11,928 nt of DNA, from assembly GCA_005773095.1 (NCBI GenBank), contig SXHT01000209.1, positions 1-11,928 on the forward strand, read 5' to 3'. Below the pieces are notes generated by a model. The model saw only the letters and a program-made list of their open reading frames with translations. It was not told where the DNA came from and did not search any database. The translations under genes and the position numbers were made by a program. This DNA comes from Planctomycetaceae bacterium. GTDB taxonomy: Bacteria > Planctomycetota > Planctomycetia > Pirellulales > PALSA-1355. This document shows positions 5,702-11,927 of the stretch, piece after piece. Every line of letters starts with the position of its first letter. The first letter of the stretch is position 1.

Positions 5702-6673
5702 ATGGCCACCCGAACCAAAACACGCCGTACCGAAAAGACGATCAAGCCAGCCCCGGCTCGTCGCGCCGCAACCAGGGCCCCCATGCACCTTCGCCAGCGA
5801 GCCGAATGGTTGCTGGCCCGCAAGATCGAGTTCATTCCCAGCCCGCTCTTCGACGACCGCAAGTCGATCGCCGAAATCCTTGCCGGCCCATCGACGCCGA
5901 CGCTCTCCCGACCCGATGTTACGGCCAGGCGGCCGTCGGGCTTGGCACCCTACCTGTCGAACCTTTACGACACGGCCCTGCTGAGCGGCGACGACGAAGC
6001 CCGACTGTTCCGCAAGATGAACCTCCTGAAATATCGAGCCAGCGAGCTTCGTACCGATCTCGATGCCGACCACCCGCGTGTTGAATTGATGAACCGCATC
6101 GAGGCCGACCTCTCGGAAGCCGATGAGATCAAGAAACTGCTCATCCGCGCCAATTTGCGTTTGGTCGTTTCGGTCGCCAGGAAGTTCGTCGAATCGGCCA
6201 CCAACCTCGCCGAACTCATCAGCGACGGCAACATCTCGATGATGCGGGCGGTCGAAAAGTTTGATGCCGATCGCGGCTTCAAGTTCAGCACGTACGCAAC
6301 CTACGCGGTCCGCCGCAATTTCTTCCGAACGATCATTCAGGCCCGCAAGGATCGGCAGCGATATGTGTCAGGCGACGAAGCCTTGGTGCAACTGTCGTCC
6401 GCCTCGCAAAACGATCAGCAGCTTACTGAATCGCAATACGTCCAACTCAAGGGCTGGCTCGGCAAGCTCCTTACCAACCTCAATCCGCGTGAGCAGGTGA
6501 TCATTTCGCTTCGGTTTGGCTTGCAGGCCAACAGCGAACCGCAGACGCTGCAAGACATCGCCAAAGGCATGGGCGTTTGCAAAGAGCGTATCCGCCAACT
6601 GCAGACCCGAGCCATGACCAAGCTTCAAAAAGCGGCCGAGGCGTGCAAGGCCGAAGTTGGCGAGATGTTGTAA
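5702..6673 (+). CDS. RNA polymerase sigma-70 family factor, planctomycete type without region 3
   Basis: A transcription initiation factor of the sigma-70 family. From ATG 5702 the protein has 323 residues. It starts with a basic, low-complexity tail (about 1-60) and then has region 1.2 (SGLAPYLSNLYDTALLS, from about 79, and LFRKMNLLKYRAS). Region 2 spans about 139-212 (IRANLRLVVSVARKFV; LISDGNISMMRAVEKFD; FKFSTYATYAVRRNF). Region 4 spans about 253-313 (LNPREQVIISLRFGL; helix-turn-helix TLQDIAKGMGVCKERIRQLQ). Only about 40 residues separate regions 2 and 4, so region 3 is missing or vestigial. As far as I recall, planctomycetes carry a family of such factors. An ATG at 5648 would add 18 residues, but it lies upstream of the predicted transcription start and inside a repeat, so I prefer 5702. 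The TIGR01777 gene follows 24 bases later. No anti-sigma gene is seen nearby. Confidence 0.88.
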   Translation: MATRTKTRRTEKTIKPAPARRAATRAPMHLRQRAEWLLARKIEFIPSPLFDDRKSIAEILAGPSTPTLSRPDVTARRPSGLAPYLSNLYDTALLSGDDEARLFRKMNLLKYRASELRTDLDADHPRVELMNRIEADLSEADEIKKLLIRANLRLVVSVARKFVESATNLAELISDGNISMMRAVEKFDADRGFKFSTYATYAVRRNFFRTIIQARKDRQRYVSGDEALVQLSSASQNDQQLTESQYVQLKGWLGKLLTNLNPREQVIISLRFGLQANSEPQTLQDIAKGMGVCKERIRQLQTRAMTKLQKAAEACKAEVGEML

Positions 6674-6697
6674 GCGGCATTTGTTGAAGGTCGGTAC

Positions 6698-7672
6698 ATG
6701 CAAACGTTCACCAAGCGCACCGAGATTCCCGCTCCGGCCGACGAGCTTTTCGATTGGCACGCGCGAGCCGGTGCGTTCGAGCGACTTACGCCGGCTTGGG
6801 AGCGCGTGCGGGTAATCGAGCACACCGGCGGCATTCGCGACGGAGCCCGCGTGGTGGTTCGCATCGAGCCATTTGGCCCCATCGGCCTCAACTGGGAGCT
6901 TGCTCACCGTGACTACATCGCCGGCAAGCAATTTGTCGATCGGCAAGTGAGTGGCCCATTCGCGGGAGAGAACATCGCCTCGGCCCGTTGGACCGACGCG
7001 ATGAAGCAAAGAATTCGCGACAGCCGCGTTAAGGGAACCCGCTTGCTGGCCGATTCGCTGGCCAAGCTCAAGCAAAAGCCCGAGGTGTTTGTCTGCGCGT
7101 CAGCCCTTGGTTCCTACGGCAACCGCGGCGACGAGGTGGTCGATGAAACAAGCCCGCCGGGCAGCAGCGCCGAGTTTCTTCCGCCGGTGTGCGAAGAGTG
7201 GGAAGCCGCGACATTGCCCACCCGTGAGGCTGGCATTCGCGTGGTCAATTTGCGATTTGGCGTAGTGCTGAGTCCCAAGGGGGGCGCGCTTGAGAAAATG
7301 TTGTTGCCGTTCCAGCTTGGCGGCGGCGGAATCCTGGGCGATGGCAAGCAGTGGATGAGTTGGGTGGCGCTCGACGACGCGGTCGGCGCGATCCAACACG
7401 TGCTGGCGACCGACTCGCTCGAAGGACCAACGAACGCCGTCTCGCCCCATCCGGTCAAAAACGCTGAATACACCAGCACGCTTGGCAAGGTGCTGTGGCG
7501 GCCAACGATCTTGCCGATGCCCGCCTTCGCCGCGCGGCTGGCGTTTGGTCAAATGGCCGACGAGCTTTTGCTTTCCAGCACCCGTGTCAAACCAACGAAG
7601 CTCGAAGCCACGAACTATCGCTTCCGCTTTCCCGAGCTGGAACCGGCACTGCGGCATCTGCTTGGAAAGTAA
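6698..7672 (+). CDS. SRPBCC / TIGR01777 epimerase-like fusion protein with internal deletion
   Basis: Fused proteins of this type carry an N-terminal SRPBCC (START-like) ligand pocket and a C-terminal YfcH-like extended SDR domain (TIGR01777). Residues 1-89 are the first half of the SRPBCC domain (TEIPAPADELFDWHARAGAFERLTP to DRQVSGPFA). From residue 90 the chain is the later part of the epimerase (GENIASARWTDAMKQRIRDSRVKGTR; SALGSYGNRGDEVVDE; NLRFGVVLSPKGGALEKML; MSWVALDDAVGAIQHVL). The second half of SRPBCC and the whole first part of the Rossmann fold, including the GxxGxxG NAD-binding loop, are missing. That is roughly 130-145 residues compared with E. coli YfcH plus a full SRPBCC domain. 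The join near 6962-6967 keeps the frame and has no stop. NAD binding is therefore unlikely. The gene lies 24 bases after the sigma factor gene, probably cotranscribed. Confidence 0.85.
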   Translation: MQTFTKRTEIPAPADELFDWHARAGAFERLTPAWERVRVIEHTGGIRDGARVVVRIEPFGPIGLNWELAHRDYIAGKQFVDRQVSGPFAGENIASARWTDAMKQRIRDSRVKGTRLLADSLAKLKQKPEVFVCASALGSYGNRGDEVVDETSPPGSSAEFLPPVCEEWEAATLPTREAGIRVVNLRFGVVLSPKGGALEKMLLPFQLGGGGILGDGKQWMSWVALDDAVGAIQHVLATDSLEGPTNAVSPHPVKNAEYTSTLGKVLWRPTILPMPAFAARLAFGQMADELLLSSTRVKPTKLEATNYRFRFPELEPALRHLLGK

Positions 7673-7815
7673 CCTGAAGTGACGTCGAACGTGCCAGAAG
7701 CGCGAAGGAAAAGGAAGGAAAAGGACAGGCATCGTTTGATTGACGGGGCGAGTCAGATCGGCTGGTTTTCCTTCACTGGCACAAACGCCCAGAGAAGGCC
7801 CTACGGGAGGATTTG
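7673..7815. other. Short intergenic stretch with a tandem repeat
   Basis: No gene is supported here. AAGGAAAAGG occurs twice in tandem at 7705-7714 and 7715-7724. The stretch ends at the palindromic element that begins at 7816. Confidence 0.5.
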
Positions 7816-7884
7816 GGTGACCGTTGCATCCAGCGCGTCTTGCGTGGCGTGCCAGAAAGATACGCGCCGGATGCAACGGTCACC
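7816..7884. repeat. 69-bp palindromic element with perfect 16-bp ends, family C
   Basis: GGTGACCGTTGCATCC (7816-7831) is the exact reverse complement of GGATGCAACGGTCACC (7869-7884). The 37-base centre continues the symmetry in part: GCGCGT just inside the left arm faces ACGCGC inside the right arm, and TGGC faces GCCA. No open frame of its own is present. The right edge falls where similarity of the integrase pseudogene to an integrase ends, so the element probably inserted there or marks a deletion endpoint. It has the form of a REP/REPIN or a very small MITE. Confidence 0.8.
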
Positions 7885-7886
7885 AT

Positions 7887-8270
7887 CTGGTGCGTCGCGA
7901 AGTAGAGGGCGTTGATCTCAGGCTTGGTCAGATAATGCCTCACGGCAACATCGCATTGCGGCTTCATTTTTCGAGATCTCGGAAGGGAATCGACGCGGTC
8001 TTGCTCCCAAGCCCACGACATCACGGCGCGCAGATGTGACCGAACTTTATTCGAAATGCGGCCTGGGTTCCGCGCCTGTCAAGCTATGGCATCTTCGAGG
8101 ACCCAGTCGAGGAACTCGCAAATCTCTTTCCTGCCTAGGTGTTCCAGTGGAACCGCGCTGCCCCACCGCGACCAATTGCGGAGCGTTGTGGCGTATTCTT
8201 CGCGGGTTCGCTGTGCTTGGCTGTCGGAGCGGAGGTACTTCGTCACGACCTATTCGAGTGTCGTCGGCAT
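7887..8270 (-). pseudogene. Tyrosine recombinase/integrase, N-terminal fragment with two in-frame stops
   Basis: Read on the minus strand from ATG 8270 (GGAG at 8281-8278 is a fair ribosome-binding site), one frame encodes an integrase-like chain over 128 codons. It is interrupted by TAG at 8252-8250 and TGA at 8081-8079. The chain has the SAM-like core-binding domain of phage-type integrases: KYLRSDSQAQRTREEYATTL, NWSRWGSAVPLEHLGRKEI, CEFLDWVLEDAIA, then (after the stop) NPGRISNKVRSHLRAVMSWA and HYLTKPEINALYFATHQM, which opens the catalytic domain. Everything with the catalytic Arg-His-Arg-Tyr set is missing. Similarity ends two bases from the family-C palindrome (7816-7884). The reading frame is unbroken across both stops, so decay is by point mutation plus truncation. 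I recognise the family by its pattern; this was not confirmed by a search. Confidence 0.72.
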
Positions 8271-8559
8271 CGTTGGTCTCCAACGCCACCGGCGACTGCT
8301 CCATTGTTCGTTCCGTACCCTCCGGCAGGGCAGGCTGCGCGTCCTGCCGATTCGAGAGGAGTTCGAGGACCGCCAGCCCGGCGCTGGCGAGCCTGCCTCC
8401 AGGATAGTTAGCGAACGAGGGCGTTGCGCCGGTGATTCGGCGCTCAGGACGGCTTTGGTCACGCCCATGTGCGTCGATGTATAGAAGTCTAGTTGCCGAC
8501 ACATTTCTGAATATCGGGTACTCGCACTTGTCCCGATGAAGTTGTCACGTTCACAAGTC
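8271..8559. other. Intergenic region between the integrase relic and the photolyase gene
   Basis: I find no credible gene in these 289 bases. They contain several perfect short hairpins: CGTTGG/CCAACG (8271-8285), CGGCAGG/CCTGCCG (8323-8329 with 8343-8349) and CGCCAG/CTGGCG (8371-8376 with 8384-8389). Minus-strand frames here give low-complexity Arg/Ser-rich peptides without family features. The region may hold a worn repeat element and the 5' flank of the former integrase gene. Confidence 0.45.
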
Positions 8560-10035
8560 TCATTCGCCAGTTGCGTAGCGGTCGAGATATCTTTCGATGT
8601 GCAGTTTTCTCCGCGTATTCTGGGAGCTCATATAACGAACGGTGCCAAAGACGGATCGCTCAGGACCCCAGGGGCGGTCGTAGCGGCCGAGCACCCAGAA
8701 TATGCCGGAATAGGAATTTGGATCGCGGCCGTCGAGGGCGTAGCGGTTGTTGAGTTCGATCATGAAACCGAGGGCTTCTTGTGGCGATGGTGTCCATTCG
8801 AGAATTTTCTTGCCCCAGAGCATCCTCAGGTAGTTGTGAATTCGTCCCTCGCGCAGAAGTTCTGTCTGCGCGGCGTTCCAAAGTGGGTCATGCGTTGAAG
8901 CCGCTGCAAATTCATCCAGCCTGTAAACGTGCTCCCGCCGATCGGAAGCGTGCTTGGCCAGCGTCGCTTGCGCCCAAGCGGGTAAGGACTCATATTGATC
9001 GTATCGGTCGCTGTGCGAAGTCATGTTGTAGCCGAGTTCTCGCCACGTTACCAATTCATCCAGCCAGGCCTCTGCACATTTTCCGGCGCCCCACCAACCT
9101 TCTCGTCTTCCGCTAGTGTTGGTTCCGAGCTTCGCAGGCGACCAATGTTCGGTGGCCATCAGCGATTGAAAGACTTCATGCGCCGAAATGTGTCCGAAGT
9201 GAAGATACGGAGACAGGCCGCTACGGGCGTCGAGATCCGGTTCATTCGCCGAATCGGCGTAGCGATTCAGACTTTCGGTGAGGAATCCGTGCAATCGTTT
9301 GCGTGCGGCGGTCGTACCTCCTTGTTGCTCCACGACACTAACTGAATGATCGATCGGCAAAGTCATAAGGCTTGCAGCATCTCCTGCCAGCAATTTGTCC
9401 GCGGCCGGTGGCCACTGCCGCATGATCTCTGCCGGAAGAAATTTCAGCGGTGGAAGCGCGGGTTTTGAGATTGGATCGTGAACTGGCATGTCGGCAAGAT
9501 ATGCCGGCAGCTCTTTCTGCAAGAACGCGCGAAACGAAAATGCCGATGTGAAGATGCGATCCGTCGCGCGCAGGGGCAGCAGGCCGTTAGAGTCCACCTG
9601 TTCCAACCGTACTGGAAGTCTCATGGCCGCCGCCGCAACCATGTGCGGAAGAAAGAAACACGGGAAGTCGTCCGTGACCACGACGCAAGCATGTTCGGCA
9701 AGCGCAGCGAGCAGCCCTTTGCCATGATCAGGCCTCGGCTCGATATAGGGAAAGTACAGCACGCCGCGGTTTCTTGCGGCGGCAACCCGTGCGGCGTTGT
9801 CGGCCATGCCATCGATCACGAACTGGTGCAGACGATCACTGGCCCACCGATAGCCGATCCGGAGAGGCTCGAAGATCACGAGCGGCCGGCCAAGCTCGAC
9901 GGCCCATTCAACGGCGCGCTGGAGACTATAATTCCACTCGGTGCGCCGAAATGCGATCATCCAATACACAACGAATTCGCCGTCTCGGCGGACGGGGGCG
10001 GTGTTCCGCGATTGAAAGCGAATCTTGGGTACCAT
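8560..10035 (-). CDS. phr: Class II CPD photolyase (deoxyribodipyrimidine photo-lyase)
   Basis: The enzyme binds cyclobutane pyrimidine dimers in DNA and splits them with blue/UV-A light through reduced FAD. The 491 residues match the class II length. The N-terminal alpha/beta domain spans about 20-190 (FVVYWMIAFRRTEWNYSLQRAVEWA, typical of class II). The helical FAD domain has the class II signatures ARSGLSPYLHFGHIS (270-284), WLDELVTWRELGYN (324-337), THDPLWNAAQTELLREGR (381-398), MLWGKKILEW (405-414) and LDGRDPNSYSGIFWVLGRYD (434-453). The C-terminal SSQNTRRKLHIERYLDRY is also typical. No truncation or missing motif is seen. The start is ATG 10035; the conserved FVVYW strand follows 20 residues later. 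The gene is last in a minus-strand run, 54 bases after the small membrane-protein gene. It converges on the integrase relic and the TIGR01777 gene. Confidence 0.95.
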   Translation of the reverse strand: MVPKIRFQSRNTAPVRRDGEFVVYWMIAFRRTEWNYSLQRAVEWAVELGRPLVIFEPLRIGYRWASDRLHQFVIDGMADNAARVAAARNRGVLYFPYIEPRPDHGKGLLAALAEHACVVVTDDFPCFFLPHMVAAAAMRLPVRLEQVDSNGLLPLRATDRIFTSAFSFRAFLQKELPAYLADMPVHDPISKPALPPLKFLPAEIMRQWPPAADKLLAGDAASLMTLPIDHSVSVVEQQGGTTAARKRLHGFLTESLNRYADSANEPDLDARSGLSPYLHFGHISAHEVFQSLMATEHWSPAKLGTNTSGRREGWWGAGKCAEAWLDELVTWRELGYNMTSHSDRYDQYESLPAWAQATLAKHASDRREHVYRLDEFAAASTHDPLWNAAQTELLREGRIHNYLRMLWGKKILEWTPSPQEALGFMIELNNRYALDGRDPNSYSGIFWVLGRYDRPWGPERSVFGTVRYMSSQNTRRKLHIERYLDRYATGE

Positions 10036-10089
10036 AGAACTAGCAAAGCCACAATGAGGATGCTGATTTTCGCCCGGTTTCGAACTTCA

Positions 10090-10299
10090 CTAAGACAACC
10101 AACCGTTCGCCAACAGCATGACGACGCTGACGGTACCGCAAATCGCGGCCCACAGGCGATATCGGCGAGGGTCATGCGCAACGACCACTGTTCCAGAATG
10201 GCCCGGTTGCGCGGAGACGTTCAGTTCAATAGACGGTGGTACTCCGAATAACGGTGGCTTGTTGGGACTCGGTACGCTAACCGGCAAATGATCGCTCAT
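10090..10299 (-). CDS. Small hypothetical membrane protein, C-terminal anchor
   Basis: The 69-residue protein has a Pro-rich N-terminal half (SVPSPNKPPLFGVPPSIEL). A cluster of basic residues (RRYR, 45-48) is followed by one hydrophobic segment at about 49-67 (LWAAICGTVSVVMLLANGWL). By the positive-inside rule the N-terminus should face the cytoplasm. Its ATG overlaps the TGA of the SOUL gene as ATGA at 10299-10296, which is strong evidence for a translated, coupled gene. I do not recognise the family. Its position between a membrane-anchored SOUL protein and a photolyase suggests it acts with the SOUL protein at the membrane, but that is a guess. Confidence 0.65.
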   Translation of the reverse strand: MSDHLPVSVPSPNKPPLFGVPPSIELNVSAQPGHSGTVVVAHDPRRYRLWAAICGTVSVVMLLANGWLS

Positions 10300-10892
10300 T
10301 TCAAGCGAATCAGAACCTCATTGCGGCGAAATGGGCCGGGGGTCCAGGGCGGATCGTAGCCGGCCAACTCCGCATCGAGTTCGCCGACTAATCCTTTCTT
10401 GTTTATCCACGTTCGCAATTGTTCTTCGGCTTTGGCCACCGTTTCGCGATTCATTCGCCCGGCGAATCGAATGACGGCGAATCGTCCACCAGCCCGTTTT
10501 CGAATCTGGACTTGCTCGCCCGTCGGTTCCGGCACACGGTGCTCCGCGACATGCTTGGGGATCACGAATCCCATCTGGCCCTGAGCACCATTGGCCTCAG
10601 GTTCCATGAAGACGGGAGTGGTCATCGGCACTTTTTGCTCTTGCTTGTTCGCGCCGCCAATATAGCGAAACAAGCGCATGAAACTGCCATCGTCCCCCTG
10701 CGATCCGTACTGCATGTTGGTCGTGGCCATCGGCAGGTCCGGATAGCGGCGTATTTCGAATGGACGATCCGATTCGAGCACCGTGTATTCTGCCGATTCA
10801 TACGCACTTCGCGCCGTCAGCTTCCAGGCAAAATAGGCAAGCACGATGACGATGCTGACAATGCCCAGGTAGATCATTTTTCTGATTGTCAT
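10296..10892 (-). CDS. SOUL family haem-binding protein, membrane anchored
   Basis: The protein belongs to the SOUL/HBP family (PF04832), members of which bind haem or related tetrapyrroles. From ATG 10892 it has 198 residues. An N-terminal hydrophobic segment at about 7-24 (IYLGIVSIVIVLAYFAWKL) after a basic start looks like an uncleaved signal anchor. The SOUL domain occupies about 34-198: YTVLESDRPFEIRRYPDLPM, then SFMRLFRYIGGANKQEQKVP with MTTPVF, the family's hallmark. Near the end, GYDPPWTPGPFRRNEVLIRL matches the usual C-terminal PPWTxxxxRRNEV motif. An upstream start at 10973 would run into the phosphatase gene and put the anchor 33 residues in, so I reject it. The phosphatase gene ends 28 bases upstream, and the small membrane-protein gene overlaps the stop. 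One operon is likely. Confidence 0.88.
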   Translation of the reverse strand: MTIRKMIYLGIVSIVIVLAYFAWKLTARSAYESAEYTVLESDRPFEIRRYPDLPMATTNMQYGSQGDDGSFMRLFRYIGGANKQEQKVPMTTPVFMEPEANGAQGQMGFVIPKHVAEHRVPEPTGEQVQIRKRAGGRFAVIRFAGRMNRETVAKAEEQLRTWINKKGLVGELDAELAGYDPPWTPGPFRRNEVLIRLK

Positions 10893-10920
10893 GGTGGCAA
10901 CTGTCGTAAGAAAAAGGGCA

Positions 10921-11800
10921 TCAATCAAGGACCGTGTGATCCGCCACTGGGCCGAAGAGTCGAAAAGGGGCAAGTAGATTGTCTTTCAGGGTCGGTCCAC
11001 TGCCGGTTGCCTGGGAAATCATCAGCGTAACATCATGCTCCAGGTTGTCGGCTGACAGTCTTTTTAAGCGAACGGCAAGTTCGGGGATAACATCTTCCGG
11101 TGCTTCTGCATCCAGGCTACGAACTAAATGCAAAACGCCGGACTGTCCTGGCTGGCGACCGTCGGAATCGATCGATTCCGAGACTGCATCGCTGTAGCAT
11201 AGCACCGCATCTCCGGGCTGAAAAGGGATTTGAACTTGTCCGTAGGTCGCGTCATCGAGGATACCCAGCGGCAAATCGGTCACACGCCTTGAATCAGTGG
11301 CTTGCAACTTCAGTTCGGACCACGCGGTAGTGTTCTTACGCAGTAGAAGGAGAGCAGGGTGGCCTGCATTACTAAGAGTGAACATCATAGTTCGTGCAAA
11401 AAACGTGCTTGCTACTGCAGTCGCAAAGCCTCCCTGATCAGAAAACGGGACAAACTTCCAGTTCATCGCCCGGACGAAGCGAGTTTGCTTGATGCAGTTC
11501 ACGTTGCGTCGCATCAAGTCACGTAATTCTGTCGCTTCGTGCGATACCTTCTCACCATGTCCGCTGACATCGGCGAGCAAGATGCGTGTGATTCGTCCGG
11601 ACGCAGAGGAAGAGAGATAGTATACGTCGCCGCCGCCGGTTGCTTGGCGATAGGGGAAGAAAACGGGTCAGAACTGCTCTGTAGAAAACATTGCTGCTGA
11701 GAATCATGATGTTGTGGGTCAGGACTCGCAACACGATCTCACGATGCTGGGACCAGTACTCGCGAGCGCGGAGTGCAGAATCAAGTACCCGCTTGATCAT
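10921..11800 (-). pseudogene. SpoIIE/PP2C-type serine phosphatase gene with a one-base frameshift
   Basis: SpoIIE-domain (PF07228) phosphatases remove phosphate from Ser/Thr, often on anti-sigma-factor antagonists. Two frames together give one protein. From ATG 11800, MIKRVLDSALRAREYWSQHR to VLTRFLP (49 residues) leaves frame; the next frame continues YRQATGGGDVYYLSS, LADVSGHGE, SNAGHP, LPLGIL, GDAVLCYSDAVSES and EHDVTLMIS to the stop at 10921. Removing one G from the GGGG run at 11653-11656 gives 293 codons with no other break (292 residues). The metal-site acids are then present at about D58, D77, D204 and D256. As it stands, translation from ATG 11800 goes out of frame before the catalytic motifs. 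A TTG at 11580 could start a shorter product lacking GGGD. A homopolymer sequencing error is as likely as a true mutation. The SOUL gene follows after 28 bases. Confidence 0.82.
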
Positions 11801-11805
11801 GCTAT

Positions 11806-11839
11806 TTACGGTTTCAGTGTGCCAATCATAATACCTCCC
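11806..11839 (-). promoter_or_regulatory. Strong ribosome-binding site with a 7-codon upstream ORF before the phosphatase gene
   Basis: On the minus strand GGGAGG (11839-11834) stands four bases before ATG 11829, the best Shine-Dalgarno I noticed in the window. It opens only the 7-codon frame MIGTLKP, stopped by TAA at 11808-11806, five bases before the phosphatase ATG (11800). The phosphatase ATG itself has no good site. This is either a translated leader that passes ribosomes on, or a sign that the true start is 11829 and a base change has shifted the frame. Confidence 0.5.
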
Positions 11840-11855
11840 AAGATAACACTTTTAT

Positions 11856-11927
11856 TCAGCTAGTGTTGCTATCGTTGAATGCATTTTGGAACTTGTCGGG
11901 GTTCGGCGTAATCAACTCCTGCGGATA
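11856..11927 (-). CDS. 3' end of an upstream minus-strand gene (partial)
   Basis: On the minus strand the frame from 11927 to TGA 11858-11856 encodes 23 residues starting YPQELITPNPDKF. Most codons end in G or C, unlike the alternative frame that stops at 11871-11869, so this is the better candidate for a gene tail entering from the right. It would end 27 bases before the small leader ORF of the phosphatase gene, consistent with one transcript. The family is unknown. Confidence 0.4.
   Translation of the reverse strand, partial: YPQELITPNPDKFQNAFNDSNTS

Noticed and set aside
6368..7075. Open frame of 235 codons on the minus strand
   Set aside because: It spans the antisense of two well-supported genes and the gap between them, without motifs.
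7100..7876. Open frame of 258 codons on the minus strand
   Set aside because: Antisense to the TIGR01777 gene and running into the family-C palindrome; composition is that of a shadow frame.
8047..8502. Minus-strand open frame of 151 codons
   Set aside because: It overlaps the integrase relic in another frame, and the integrase frame carries the recognisable domain. The product is a disordered Arg/Pro-rich peptide.
9478..10251. Open frame of 257 codons on the plus strand
   Set aside because: Antisense to the photolyase gene and the small membrane-protein gene; no recognisable domain.
10893..10973. Upstream start codon for the SOUL protein at 10973
   Set aside because: It would overlap the phosphatase gene by 53 bases and move the membrane anchor away from the N-terminus. 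ATG 10892 fits better.
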